Source of the DNA: Klebsiella terrigena
GTDB lineage: Bacteria; Pseudomonadota; Gammaproteobacteria; Enterobacterales; Enterobacteriaceae
Direction of reading: 5' to 3'
Length of the DNA: 64,000 nucleotides
Assembly (NCBI RefSeq): GCF_006539725.1
Contig: NZ_BJNO01000011.1
Location: forward strand, 98,394 to 162,393
The position numbers were made by a program, and so were the translations under genes. Each line of letters opens with the position of its first letter. Position 1 is the first letter of the stretch. Under the pieces are notes generated by a model that was given only the letters and a program-made list of their open reading frames with translations, had not been told where the DNA came from and searched no databases. Below, in pieces: positions 28,294-37,245 of this stretch.

Positions 28294-28500
28294 ACAATTT
28301 TATCCGCCGGGAGACGCTGAGGTTATTCATCTGCGGGGGAGTGAGGGAATATCTTGCCGGGAATCGGCTGTTCGGCGGGAAATTTGCTAGAAAATGTTAA
28401 TGGAGCGCATAAATAGCGGTTTCGCCTCTCGACGTCGGCCGCCGGGCTGCCTATTATTCTTGGGTTTGTTTATTTTAAGATGTTTCCGAGGGGAGAGACG

Positions 28501-28767
28501 ATGCGAGCTGCGTTTTTAGTTGGGTGTGCCGCGTTATTACTGTCGGCCTGCAGTAGTGAACCCGTTCAGCAGGCGACGGCGGCCCACGTATCACCGGGCA
28601 TGCGCGCTGCGATGAGCAGCACCGGGCAGGCAAACTGCGCGATGATCGGCGGCTCGCTGTCGGTGGCGCGTCAGCTGGACGGCTCGGCGATAGGGATGTG
28701 CGCGCTGCCTAACGGCAAGCGCTGCAGCGAGCAGGCTCTGGCCGGCGGCAGTTGCGGTAACTACTAA
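28501..28767 (+). CDS. ydbJ: DUF333 lipoprotein YdbJ
   Basis: An 88-residue protein, the length of E. coli YdbJ, starting at 28501 after the ribosome site GGGGAGAG. A lipoprotein signal ends in the lipobox LSAC (cysteine near residue 17), so it should be anchored in the envelope. The rest is a DUF333 domain: NCAMIGGSLSVARQLDG, GMCALPNGKRCSEQAL, with paired cysteines likely to form disulfides. The function is unknown. It is convergent with hslJ, as in E. coli. Confidence 0.92.
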   Translation: MRAAFLVGCAALLLSACSSEPVQQATAAHVSPGMRAAMSSTGQANCAMIGGSLSVARQLDGSAIGMCALPNGKRCSEQALAGGSCGNY

Positions 28768-28853
28768 GCATCACTCCTGCCTCTGCGGGCGCCGTGAGCG
28801 ACCCTCGTGCCCGCTGCGTTGAGGCACCGTTGGGCGCCAGCCGGACGGGGGAA

Positions 28854-29276
28854 TCAGTTAACCAGATCGGCGAGCTTATACACCAGCGTGCGATCGGCGG
28901 TCGCCAGCGTCAGCTGATTTTCGGTTAAATCGACCTGCGCCCCATCGCGCAGCATTTTGCCGAGCGTGGCGTCCAGTTCGTTAAGCTGCGGGTCAGCGCA
29001 CAGCATCCGGGTCATCGCCAGCTCTTTGACCTTCAGCTCGCCGTCCGACACCTTGCCTTCGCCGCTAAAGCGGTTGCACATATTGCCTGAGACGAACGTC
29101 TTCTCGCCAAAGCTCAGTTCCAGCGGCTTCGCGCCCTCCTTGAGCGGCTGACCGTTGACGCTGGTCAGGACAAACCGATGGTGCTGAAGCTGCTCCGCGC
29201 TGGTGGACACCTTGCTGTTATATACGCAGCCGGAAAGCAGCATTCCTGCCGCCAGCAGTGCAGCAAACTTATTCAT
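28854..29276 (-). CDS. hslJ: Heat shock lipoprotein HslJ
   Basis: A 140-residue protein of the META/DUF306 family with a lipobox LLSGC (cysteine at residue 17). Family core segments are HHRFVLTSVNGQPL, SGNMCNRFSGEG and LAMTRMLCADPQLNELD; the two conserved cysteines of the mature part are present. E. coli HslJ is heat-induced and linked to novobiocin resistance; its mechanism is not settled. It lies between ydbJ and ldhA, the E. coli order. Confidence 0.93.
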   Translation of the reverse strand: MNKFAALLAAGMLLSGCVYNSKVSTSAEQLQHHRFVLTSVNGQPLKEGAKPLELSFGEKTFVSGNMCNRFSGEGKVSDGELKVKELAMTRMLCADPQLNELDATLGKMLRDGAQVDLTENQLTLATADRTLVYKLADLVN

Positions 29277-29359
29277 TTTTTCTCCAGAAATATTTCACAT
29301 CTTTTAGGTAAGCGGAGTGTAACTGTACTGCAGGCAAATTCTGTGGGGCTTATCTGAAT

Positions 29360-29383
29360 GTGCCCCCCGCAGGGGGAGGGCAC
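29360..29383 (-). terminator. GC-rich hairpin after ldhA
   Basis: Arms GTGCCC/GGGCAC extended by C and G runs lie 16 nt past the ldhA stop. No long T tract follows, so termination is likely but not certain. Confidence 0.5.
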
Positions 29384-29398
29384 AAAAGGGGAAGGATA

Positions 29399-30388
29399 TC
29401 AGGCCAGCGCGTTGGCGCACGCTTCACCGGCGTCAACCTGGCGCAGGTTATCGAGGGTGGTTTGCGAAATACTGATTAACGCCTCGGCGGTGAGGAACGC
29501 CTGATGCCCGGTGAACAGCACGTTATGGCAGGCCGACAGGCGGCGGAACACGTCATCCTGAATCACGTCGTTGGATTTATCTTCGAAGAACAGATCGCGC
29601 TCGTTCTCATAGACGTCCATCCCCAGCGCGCCGATTTTCTGGTGCTTCAGGGCGTCGATTGCCGCCTGTGAATCAATCAGGGCGCCGCGGCTGGTGTTGA
29701 TCACCATCACGCCATCCTTCATCTGATCGAACGCCGCATGGTTCAGCAGATGATAGTTCTCATCGGTCAGCGGACAGTGCAATGAGATAACGTCCGACTG
29801 CGCGTACAGCGTCGGCAGGTCAACGTACTCGACGCCGAGATCCAGCGCGGCGGCGCTTGGGTAAGGATCGAACGCCAGCAGGCGCATGCCGAAGCCTTTG
29901 AGGATCCGCAGGGTTGCCACGCCGATTTTCCCGGTGCCGATAACGCCCGCGGTTTTACCGTGCATGGTGAAGCCGGTTAGGCCTTCAAGGGAGAAGTTGG
30001 CATCGCGGGTGCGCTGATAGGCGCGGTGAATGCGTCGGTTCAGCGACATCATCATGCCGACGGCGTGCTCGGCGACGGCTTCCGGCGAATAGGCCGGTAC
30101 GCGCACCACCCGCAGACCCAGCTCTTTGACCGCGTCCAGATCGACGTTATTAAAGCCGGCGCAGCGCAGGGCGATGTACTTCACGCCGTGCGACTTCAGC
30201 TCTTCCAGCACCGGGCGGCTGCCGTCGTCGTTAACGAAAATGCACACCGCCTCGCAGCCGTTGGCCGTTTTGGCGGTTTTTTCGGTTAACAGGAAATCGA
30301 AGAACTCGAGTTCAAAGCCATATGTATCATTAACATGCTGAAGGTACTTTTTATCGTACTGCTTTGTACTATAAACAGCGATTTTCAT
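29399..30388 (-). CDS. ldhA: Fermentative D-lactate dehydrogenase
   Basis: A 329-residue NAD-dependent D-2-hydroxyacid dehydrogenase, the E. coli length. The nucleotide-binding loop is GVIGTGKIG near residue 150; substrate and catalytic residues are the arginine in INTSRGALIDS, the glutamate in MDVYENERDLFF and the histidine in FTGHQAFLTAEAL. It reduces pyruvate to D-lactate in fermentation. GGAG lies 9 nt before the ATG. It stands alone after hslJ, as in E. coli. Confidence 0.97.
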   Translation of the reverse strand: MKIAVYSTKQYDKKYLQHVNDTYGFELEFFDFLLTEKTAKTANGCEAVCIFVNDDGSRPVLEELKSHGVKYIALRCAGFNNVDLDAVKELGLRVVRVPAYSPEAVAEHAVGMMMSLNRRIHRAYQRTRDANFSLEGLTGFTMHGKTAGVIGTGKIGVATLRILKGFGMRLLAFDPYPSAAALDLGVEYVDLPTLYAQSDVISLHCPLTDENYHLLNHAAFDQMKDGVMVINTSRGALIDSQAAIDALKHQKIGALGMDVYENERDLFFEDKSNDVIQDDVFRRLSACHNVLFTGHQAFLTAEALISISQTTLDNLRQVDAGEACANALA

Positions 30389-30535
30389 AAGACTTTTCTC
30401 CAGTGATTATACCGTCACGGTAGCATATTTAAAATAATCGTACAATTCTTAAAAATTAGTTTAAATAACAGGTTATAATCATAATTCTAGAGTATATCTC
30501 TGCGTGGAGGTATCGCTTTAAAACATAATGCGTTT

Positions 30536-31036
30536 TTACCACAGGCTGAAGCTAAAGGCGCCTGGCGCCAGCAGGATCAGCGGCCACAGCAGACCGGAGC
30601 TGACGTTGGCGAGCTGAAAGCGCCAGAAAGAGGCGCCGCTGGCCCCGCTGGCGAGCGGAAGGGTGGCGCGCAGCGGAGAGAGAAAGCGGCTGAAAAATAC
30701 CGCCCAGGCCCCGTGGCGGCGTAAAAACAGCCGGCTGCGGGCGAGGCGCTCGGCGCTAAGCCAGCGCAGGCGGTGAAGATGGTGTTGATAGCGCCTTCCC
30801 ACCCGCCAGGAGAGCCAGAATCCGCCGATTGCCCCAAGCCCGGCGCTGAGCCACATTAGCAAGAAATGCCCGAGGCTGGCGGAGGCGAAGGTACCGAGCA
30901 GCAGCAGACCTGAGGTGCCGGGCACCAGCAGCGAGACGATCGCGCAGGATTTACTGAACGTCAGCAGGAACACCAGCAGCAACAGCAGCGCATAGTGGTC
31001 CTGCGCCGACTCAATCAGCGAGTAGATAAACGCCAC
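30536..31036 (-). CDS. DedA family membrane protein
   Basis: A 166-residue integral membrane protein, short for the family (usually about 200). Hydrophobic stretches are seen near residues 15-50 and 55-80, and at the C-terminus, with the family motif FFSRFLSPLRATLPLASGASG near 110-130 carrying conserved arginines. DedA proteins are linked to membrane potential and to flipping of undecaprenyl phosphate or phosphatidylethanolamine. It lies between ldhA and ydbH on the opposite strand from ydbH; I do not recall a gene in this position in E. coli K-12. A terminal membrane anchor may be missing. Confidence 0.78.
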   Translation of the reverse strand: MAFIYSLIESAQDHYALLLLLVFLLTFSKSCAIVSLLVPGTSGLLLLGTFASASLGHFLLMWLSAGLGAIGGFWLSWRVGRRYQHHLHRLRWLSAERLARSRLFLRRHGAWAVFFSRFLSPLRATLPLASGASGASFWRFQLANVSSGLLWPLILLAPGAFSFSLW

Positions 31037-31250
31037 GCTTCCCCTCCGGCCTGCTCTGATGATGATTAGCCAGTGTGACAGGGGTTGGCTAAATGAAGGC
31101 TAAATCAGCGGTGGGTCAAAAATCGCCGCAACGATGGCGGCGCAGCGGCTATTCTTAGGCAGGACGCAAACTTTAACTCACTGGTCGAACGTGCCACAAT
31201 ACGCGCTACATTCGGCATATACTTTTGTTGATTCAGGATATTAAGCGCCC

Positions 31251-33911
31251 ATGAAGGGTAAATATAAAGCCGCTATCGCGCTGGTGTTAGCACTCCTTTT
31301 GCTCCCCCTGGCGCTGCTGTCGACGCTAACCCACTGGGTGCCGACGCTCGCCGGGATCTGGCTGCCGGCGGGGACGCGGATCTCGCTAAACGACAGCCCG
31401 CGCCTGACGCGCACCGCGCTGCGTATCCCCGATTTACGCTATATGGTTGGCGACTGCGAGCTGGCAAAGGTCACCAACGCCCAGCTTTCCCACCCCAGCC
31501 GCTGGCGCCTGCATCTCGATGAGCTGGATATCAACAGCGTCTGCCTGAGCAAACTCCCGGAGAGTGAACCCGCCCCCGGCGCGCCGCGCACCCTGGCGGA
31601 GTGGCAGTCGATGCTGCCCTATAGCTGGCTGACCATCGAGAATCTGCGCCTGTCGCCGTGGGAAAGATGGCAGGGGCGGCTGGTGATGTCGCTCACGCCG
31701 ACGCAGCAGGATATCGGCTACAGCGGGCCGGAGGTCACCGTGCAGGCCCGCCTGCGCGGCCAGGCGCTGACCGTCAGCGACTTCTCCGCGCGGCTGGTTG
31801 AAGGCCAGGCGCCGGTCAGGCTGGTCGGTGAGTTCAATATGCCGCTGGTGCCTGACGGTTTCCCGGTTGACGGCCATCTGCTGAGCACCTTCGAATTTCC
31901 ACAGGAGCCGGGGCTGGTTGACGCCGAGCTGGAGTGGCAGAAAAACCGCGGGCAGCTGCTGGTGACGCCGCGGGGTGAGGTGCAGCCGATGCTCGACCTG
32001 CCGTGGGAAATTACCTCCGAACGCATTGCGATCAGCGACGGTCGCTGGAGTACCGAATATGCCGGCTATCCGCTGAGCGGCCGCGTGGCGCTGTCGGTGG
32101 ACGACTGGCAGCAGGGAACCGAGAATATGCAGGTCAGCGGGCGCCTGAACGTGCTGACCCAGGGGGAGGCCGGAAAAGGCAACGCGGTTCTGAACGTCGG
32201 GCCCGGTAAGCTGAGTATGGATAGCAGCGATATGCCGCTGCGGCTCACCGGCGAGGCGAAGCTCGGGGATCTTATCGTCTACGCCGCGCTGCCGGCCAGG
32301 CTGAGCGGGCCGCTGACCACCCCGGAGCTGAGTTTCCATCCCGGCGCGCTGCTGCGCTCGCGCGGGCGAGTGATTGACTCTCTCAATATCGATGAAATAC
32401 GCCTGCCGCTGGCGGGGGTCAAGGTCACCCAGCAGGGCGTCGACGGCCGGCTGCAGGCGATTCTGCGCGCCCACGAGCAGGAGATGGGCGACTTCGTTCT
32501 GCATCTTGACGGCAAGGCCGACAACTTTATGCCCGACCGCGGGCGCTGGCAGTGGCGCTACTGGGGAGAGGGGCACTTCACGCCGATGCAGGCGCGTTGG
32601 GACGTGAAGGGCGCGGGAGAGTGGGTGGACAGCGCTATCGTCCTGAACAGCCTGTCGACCGGCTTCGATAAGCTGCAGTACGGCACCATGCTGGTCAGCA
32701 CCCCGCGGCTGACGCTGGAACAGCCGATTCGCTGGCTGCGCGACGAACAGCATCCGAAGCTGACCGGCGCGCTGTCGCTGGATGCCGGCAAAACCAGCTT
32801 TAGCAGCGGCAGCGAACTGCCGCCCTCCACGCTGAAGTTTAGCCTCGACGGGCGCGACCCGACCTGGTTCCAGTTTAACGGGTCGCTGCACGCCAATAAA
32901 ATCGGCCCCGTGCGGCTGACCGGCCGCTGGGACGGCGAGCGCCTGCGCGGCCAGGCGTGGTGGCCGAAGCAGTCGTTGTCCGTCTTCCAGCCGCTGCTGC
33001 CGCCGGAGTGGAAAATGAACCTGCGCGAAGGGTCGCTGTACGCCCAGGTGGCCTTCTCCGCCGCCGCCGAGCAGGGCTTTGAGGCCGGCGGGCATGGGGT
33101 GCTGAAAGGCGGGAGCGCCTGGATGCCGGATAATCAGATCAACGGCGTCGATTTTGTGCTGCCGTTTCGCTTCAGCCAGGGGACCTGGCAGCTCGGCACC
33201 CGGCGGCCGGTTTCGCTGCGTATCGGCGAGATAGTTAACCAGGTGACGGCGCGGAATCTCACCGCCGACCTGCAGGGCTCGTATCCCTGGAGCGAAAGCA
33301 GTCCGCTGCAGCTCAGCAACGTCAGCGTCGATATTCTCGGCGGCCAGCTGACCATGCAGCAGCTGCGCATGCCGCAGCACGACCCGGCGCTGCTGCGCCT
33401 GCGGCACATCTCCAGCAGCGAGCTGGTGAGCGCGGTGAATATCAAACAGTTCGCCATGTCCGGCGCGTTTAACGGCGCGCTGCCGCTGTGGCTGGATAAC
33501 GAAAAATGGATAGTCAAGGATGGCTGGTTGAGTAACCCCGGCCCGATGACCTTGCGCCTTGACCCGGATATGGCCGATGCGATGGTGAAGGACAATATTT
33601 CAGCGGGTGCGGCGATCAACTGGCTGCGCTATATGGAGATCGCCCGCTCGTGGACGCGCATTAATCTCGATAATCTCGGCGTCCTGACGCTGCAGGCGAC
33701 GATTAGCGGCACCAGCCGCGTCGGGGAGAGAAGTAATACGGTGCATCTCAACTACTCTCATCAAGAGAACATTTTTGACCTGTGGCGCAGCCTGCGCTTT
33801 GGCGACAACCTGCAGGCCTGGCTTGAACAAAATGCGGTGCTTCCCGCTCAGCGCTGTAAGGATAAGCAACACTGTACGCCTGTTGGGACAGGCTCTAAGG
33901 AACAACGATGA
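31251..33911 (+). CDS. ydbH: AsmA-like envelope protein YdbH
   Basis: An 886-residue protein close to E. coli YdbH (879). A single N-terminal membrane anchor (AIALVLALLLLPLALLSTLT, residues 8-27) is followed by a long beta-rich chain typical of AsmA-like bridge proteins. In E. coli YdbH, held in the inner membrane, pairs with the outer-membrane lipoprotein YnbE to span the periplasm and help maintain phospholipid balance in the outer membrane, partly redundant with TamB and YhdP. The stop overlaps ynbE by 4 nt and ydbL follows, so the three act as a unit. Confidence 0.94.
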   Translation: MKGKYKAAIALVLALLLLPLALLSTLTHWVPTLAGIWLPAGTRISLNDSPRLTRTALRIPDLRYMVGDCELAKVTNAQLSHPSRWRLHLDELDINSVCLSKLPESEPAPGAPRTLAEWQSMLPYSWLTIENLRLSPWERWQGRLVMSLTPTQQDIGYSGPEVTVQARLRGQALTVSDFSARLVEGQAPVRLVGEFNMPLVPDGFPVDGHLLSTFEFPQEPGLVDAELEWQKNRGQLLVTPRGEVQPMLDLPWEITSERIAISDGRWSTEYAGYPLSGRVALSVDDWQQGTENMQVSGRLNVLTQGEAGKGNAVLNVGPGKLSMDSSDMPLRLTGEAKLGDLIVYAALPARLSGPLTTPELSFHPGALLRSRGRVIDSLNIDEIRLPLAGVKVTQQGVDGRLQAILRAHEQEMGDFVLHLDGKADNFMPDRGRWQWRYWGEGHFTPMQARWDVKGAGEWVDSAIVLNSLSTGFDKLQYGTMLVSTPRLTLEQPIRWLRDEQHPKLTGALSLDAGKTSFSSGSELPPSTLKFSLDGRDPTWFQFNGSLHANKIGPVRLTGRWDGERLRGQAWWPKQSLSVFQPLLPPEWKMNLREGSLYAQVAFSAAAEQGFEAGGHGVLKGGSAWMPDNQINGVDFVLPFRFSQGTWQLGTRRPVSLRIGEIVNQVTARNLTADLQGSYPWSESSPLQLSNVSVDILGGQLTMQQLRMPQHDPALLRLRHISSSELVSAVNIKQFAMSGAFNGALPLWLDNEKWIVKDGWLSNPGPMTLRLDPDMADAMVKDNISAGAAINWLRYMEIARSWTRINLDNLGVLTLQATISGTSRVGERSNTVHLNYSHQENIFDLWRSLRFGDNLQAWLEQNAVLPAQRCKDKQHCTPVGTGSKEQR

Positions 33912-34096
33912 TAAAACTGCTAACGATGCTGCTGGCAACGACGATACTGCTGACGGGCTGTACGCCGAGGATTGAGATTGCGGCATCGAAGGAGCCGATC
34001 ACCATCAATATGAATGTCAAAATTGAACATGAGATTCATATCAAAGTGGATAAGGACGTCGAGGATTTGCTCAAGTCGCGTAGCGACCTGTTCTGA
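33908..34096 (+). CDS. ynbE: Outer-membrane lipoprotein YnbE
   Basis: A 62-residue lipoprotein with lipobox LLTGC (cysteine at residue 18). The mature part, TPRIEIAASKEPITINMNVK then IEHEIHIKVDKDVEDLL, is one amphipathic beta-prone stretch, consistent with YnbE stacking onto the end of the YdbH beta-groove. Its ATG overlaps the ydbH stop by 4 nt (ATGA), implying coupled translation and matched amounts. Confidence 0.94.
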   Translation: MIKLLTMLLATTILLTGCTPRIEIAASKEPITINMNVKIEHEIHIKVDKDVEDLLKSRSDLF

Positions 34097-34103
34097 GGTG
34101 GCG

Positions 34104-34427
34104 ATGAGAAAACGACTGTTAACGGCCGGCCTGGCGCTGGCGCTCTTTAGCACCTCGGCGATGGCCCTGACGCTCAGCGAGGCGCGGGAGCAGGGACGAG
34201 TTGGCGAAACGCAGAGCGGCTACCTTGCCCCGCTGCGCCAGGACCGGGAAACGCTGGATCTGGTGAAGCAGATCAACGCCGCGCGCAGCGAAGGCTATCA
34301 GCGGCTGGCGGATGATAACAATCTGCCGGTTGATGAGGTGGCGAAAATGGCCGGTCAGAAGCTGGTGACGCGGGCGCAGCCGGGTGAATACGTCCAGGGC
34401 CTGAACGGCAAATGGCTGCGTAAGTAA
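34104..34427 (+). CDS. ydbL: Periplasmic YdbL (DUF1318) protein
   Basis: A 107-residue protein with a Sec signal peptide ending STSAMA (near residue 21). The DUF1318 core is LTLSEAREQGRVGETQSGYL, with the tail GEYVQGLNGKWLRK. The start at 34104 is 7 nt after ynbE and preceded by GAGG. In E. coli YdbL modulates the YdbH-YnbE bridge and may act as a chaperone that keeps YnbE from stacking wrongly. Convergent with feaR, with stop codons adjoining. Confidence 0.93.
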   Translation: MRKRLLTAGLALALFSTSAMALTLSEAREQGRVGETQSGYLAPLRQDRETLDLVKQINAARSEGYQRLADDNNLPVDEVAKMAGQKLVTRAQPGEYVQGLNGKWLRK

Positions 34428-35336
34428 TCAGCGGCAGCGCTTGCGGTACTCTCCCGGTGAAACGCCGAAGCGCTGCTTAAAGGCGGTCGAGAAGTGGCTG
34501 TGGTCGCTAAAGCCCCAGCTGTAGCCGATCCCCGCCAGCTTTTCATCATCGTGGGCGTTGCTCAGCGCCCGCGCGCACAGATCCAGACGGCGGTTCTTAA
34601 TATACTGGGCCACCACCAGCCCCTTATCGGCGAACAGCCGGTAGAGGCTGCGCACCGACATCCCCGTTTCACCGGCCAGCCACTCCGGGCGCAGATGTTC
34701 CGCCTGAATCGACTCATCAATCAAAGCCATAATTTTCTGAAACTGCTTCTCCCGCCGCGACGGCTGGGCGTCGTGATGGTGCAGCATCGGGCGTAGCAGG
34801 CAGACGATGGCCTCCAGCGCGGCCTCGCTCTCGCTCTGCGAAAGCGCCGGGCTGCTCATGCTTTCGTGCAGCAGGCGTTGGCTCAGCTGTACCATCGGCA
34901 GGGACTTGCCCAGTCGGGTGGCGATGCTGATTTCGCTCCCGCGCAGCTGCTGTTCCAGCAGCTGGCGGGGCAGCAGCAGCGACGCCTGGCGCGAGGTTTG
35001 CTGCCAGAAGATAGAGCAGGGGCGGGAGGCATCGATCAGCGTGATATCGCCGGCTTCCAGCACCACCTGACGATCGTCCTGCTCAATGGCCGCCTGGCCG
35101 GAGAGCTGGAATACGGTATAAAACCAGGCATCGTTATCGCGCCTGATTTCGTTGCGGGTGCGGTACAGGTTGACGCCGCGCGCGGTGACGGTGCTGACCT
35201 TGAGATTGCCGGCATAGCTGGCGTCAATCTCCCCGTGAAAATCGCTGTCCAGCGGACGTGCGGCAAAGTTTCCGCAGACCTGATTGATTTTCGCCAACCA
35301 GCGCTGGTAGTCCTGTCCGTTATCTGCCGCCGCCAT
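34428..35336 (-). CDS. feaR: AraC-family activator FeaR
   Basis: A 302-residue regulator (E. coli 301) from the ATG at 35336. The N-terminal AraC-binding-like domain contains DDAWFYTVFQLSGQA-type sequence (DNDAWFYTVFQLSGQ), and the C-terminal 100 residues hold two helix-turn-helix motifs (EWLAGETGMSVRSLYRLFA and GYSWGFSDHSHFSTAFKQRF). In E. coli FeaR activates tynA and feaB in response to aromatic aldehydes made from amines, and its own level depends on NsrR and catabolite control. It is divergent from feaB; FeaR-type boxes lie in the gap. Confidence 0.95.
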   Translation of the reverse strand: MAAADNGQDYQRWLAKINQVCGNFAARPLDSDFHGEIDASYAGNLKVSTVTARGVNLYRTRNEIRRDNDAWFYTVFQLSGQAAIEQDDRQVVLEAGDITLIDASRPCSIFWQQTSRQASLLLPRQLLEQQLRGSEISIATRLGKSLPMVQLSQRLLHESMSSPALSQSESEAALEAIVCLLRPMLHHHDAQPSRREKQFQKIMALIDESIQAEHLRPEWLAGETGMSVRSLYRLFADKGLVVAQYIKNRRLDLCARALSNAHDDEKLAGIGYSWGFSDHSHFSTAFKQRFGVSPGEYRKRCR

Positions 35337-35473
35337 AGCTCGTCTCTTGTAATAATAATGTTTTCGCATTGTTGCATTTACGCTGCGCCAAACAAGAGCG
35401 AAGCGCGGAGTATATGAAAGAACTATTACCTGAGGCACATTTTTGCCCGCGCAATATGCCTAATTGCGGCGGC

Positions 35474-35510
35474 TGTCACAGCGGCAAAAACGAATGTCAC
35501 AGAGAAAAAA
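35474..35510 (+). promoter_or_regulatory. Tandem FeaR-type boxes before feaB
   Basis: Two direct copies of the reported FeaR motif TGNCA-N8-AAA: TGTCA-CAGCGGCA-AAA at 35474-35489 and TGTCA-CAGAGAAA-AAA at 35495-35510. They are spaced 21 bp, two helical turns, as expected for an AraC-family dimer, and lie 61 bp before the feaB ATG. Confidence 0.8.
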
Positions 35511-35570
35511 GCGCGAAGCCTGAGCGCGTCGTAGACTGAATTCACGATCCGTAAGGAATAAGGAAGCGAT

Positions 35571-37070
35571 ATGTCCACAGCACAGGTAGCGCTGCTTGCC
35601 AGCGTACAGCAGTTTTTAGACAGACAGCATGGCGTGTATATCGATGGCGCCCAGCAGGCGGCGCAGAGCGAAAAGCGGCTGACCGTCTGGAACCCGGCGA
35701 CCGGGGAGGCGATAGCCAGCACGGCGGACGCCGGCGCCGCGGACGTCGACCGCGCCGTGATGTCGGCGTGGCGCGCGTTTGTCTCCCGCAGCTGGGCCGG
35801 CCGCACGCCGGCCGATCGGGAACGTATTCTGCTGCGCTTTGCCGACCTGGTTGAGCAGCACGGCGAGGAGCTGGCGCAGCTGGAGACCCTCGAGCAGGGC
35901 AAATCGATTAATATCTCCCGCGCCTTTGAAGTCGGCTGTACGCTGAACTGGATGCGCTACACCGCCGGGCTGACCACCAAAATCAGCGGCCGCACGCTGG
36001 ACGTGTCGATTCCGTTTCCGCAGGGCGCGCGTTACCAGGCGTGGACCCGCAAGGAGCCGGTCGGCGTGGTGGCGGGGATCGTACCGTGGAACTTCCCGCT
36101 GATGATCGGCATGTGGAAGGTGATGCCGGCGCTGGCGGCGGGCTGCTCCATCGTGATTAAGCCCTCGGAGACCACGCCGCTGACCCTGCTGCGCGTGGCG
36201 GAGCTGGCGAGCGAAGCCGGCGTGCCGGACGGCGTATTTAACGTGGTCACCGGCAGCGGTGCGGAGTGTGGGGCGGCGTTAACCTCGCATCCGCAGGTGG
36301 CAAAGGTGAGCTTTACCGGCTCGACGGCAACCGGCAAACAGATTGCCCGCGTGGCCGCCGACCGGCTGACCCGCGTGACCCTTGAGCTGGGCGGCAAAAA
36401 CCCGGCGATTGTGCTGAAAGACGCCAACCCGGAGTGGGTCATTGAAGGGCTAATGACCGGCAGCTTCCTCAATCAGGGGCAGGTGTGCGCCGCTAGCTCG
36501 CGGATCTATATCGAAGCGCCGCTGTTCGATACCCTGGTGAGCGGCTTTGAGCAGGCGGTGAAGTCGCTGCAGGTCGGCCCAGGCATGCAGGAATCAACCC
36601 ACATTAACCCGGTCGTTTCCCGGGCGCACTGCGACAAGGTCGCCGCCTATCTCGATCAGGCGCGGCAGCAGAACGCCGAGCTGATTACCGGCAGCAGCGG
36701 GCCGGACGGCAAGGGCTACTACATTGCGCCGACGCTGGTGATTAACCCCGATGCCGGGCTGCGGCTCAGCAGAGAGGAGGTCTTTGGCCCGGTAGTGAAC
36801 CTGGTGCGCGTTGCCGATGGCGAAGAGGCGCTGCGTCTCGCCAACGACAGCGACTTTGGCCTGACGGCCAGCGTCTGGACCGGCGATTTGAGCCAGGCGC
36901 TGAGCTACACCGAGCGCCTGCAGGCGGGCACGGTATGGGTCAACAGCCATACGCTTATCGACGCTAACCTGCCGTTTGGCGGCATGAAGCAGTCCGGCAC
37001 CGGGCGCGACTTCGGCCCGGACTGGCTGGACGACTGGTGTGAAACCAAATCGGTCTGCGTGCGCTATTAG
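35571..37070 (+). CDS. feaB: Phenylacetaldehyde dehydrogenase
   Basis: A 499-residue NAD-dependent aldehyde dehydrogenase, closely matching E. coli FeaB (PadA). Key residues are the oxyanion and NAD-site asparagine in [11 protein letters not shown], the general base glutamate in [10 protein letters not shown], and the nucleophile cysteine near residue 300 in [13 protein letters not shown]. It oxidises phenylacetaldehyde, the product of TynA, to phenylacetate. A strong ribosome site (AAGGAATAAGGAAG) precedes the ATG. In E. coli tynA is next to feaB; here about 5 kb of other genes separates them. Confidence 0.96.
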   Translation: MSTAQVALLASVQQFLDRQHGVYIDGAQQAAQSEKRLTVWNPATGEAIASTADAGAADVDRAVMSAWRAFVSRSWAGRTPADRERILLRFADLVEQHGEELAQLETLEQGKSINISRAFEVGCTLNWMRYTAGLTTKISGRTLDVSIPFPQGARYQAWTRKEPVGVVAGIVPWNFPLMIGMWKVMPALAAGCSIVIKPSETTPLTLLRVAELASEAGVPDGVFNVVTGSGAECGAALTSHPQVAKVSFTGSTATGKQIARVAADRLTRVTLELGGKNPAIVLKDANPEWVIEGLMTGSFLNQGQVCAASSRIYIEAPLFDTLVSGFEQAVKSLQVGPGMQESTHINPVVSRAHCDKVAAYLDQARQQNAELITGSSGPDGKGYYIAPTLVINPDAGLRLSREEVFGPVVNLVRVADGEEALRLANDSDFGLTASVWTGDLSQALSYTERLQAGTVWVNSHTLIDANLPFGGMKQSGTGRDFGPDWLDDWCETKSVCVRY

Positions 37071-37245
37071 CCGCTGACCCGGCGCCTGAGGTTCGGCCGC
37101 TTACCTGGCCGCGAATTTCGGGCGCCGCATGGCGCAACGCTTCCCTCCGATCTACTTCTTTTCCGATGCCCCTGCTCGATAAACGTCTGCTATTTTTAAT
37201 TTGTCAAACACCCCTCTCTTAATGCGGCCTGTCGATGAGGTTCAT

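Noticed and set aside
31434..33407. A 657-codon open frame on the minus strand
   Set aside because: It lies wholly antisense to ydbH, which has a family match; long antisense frames are common in GC-rich DNA and this one has no recognisable domain or ribosome site.
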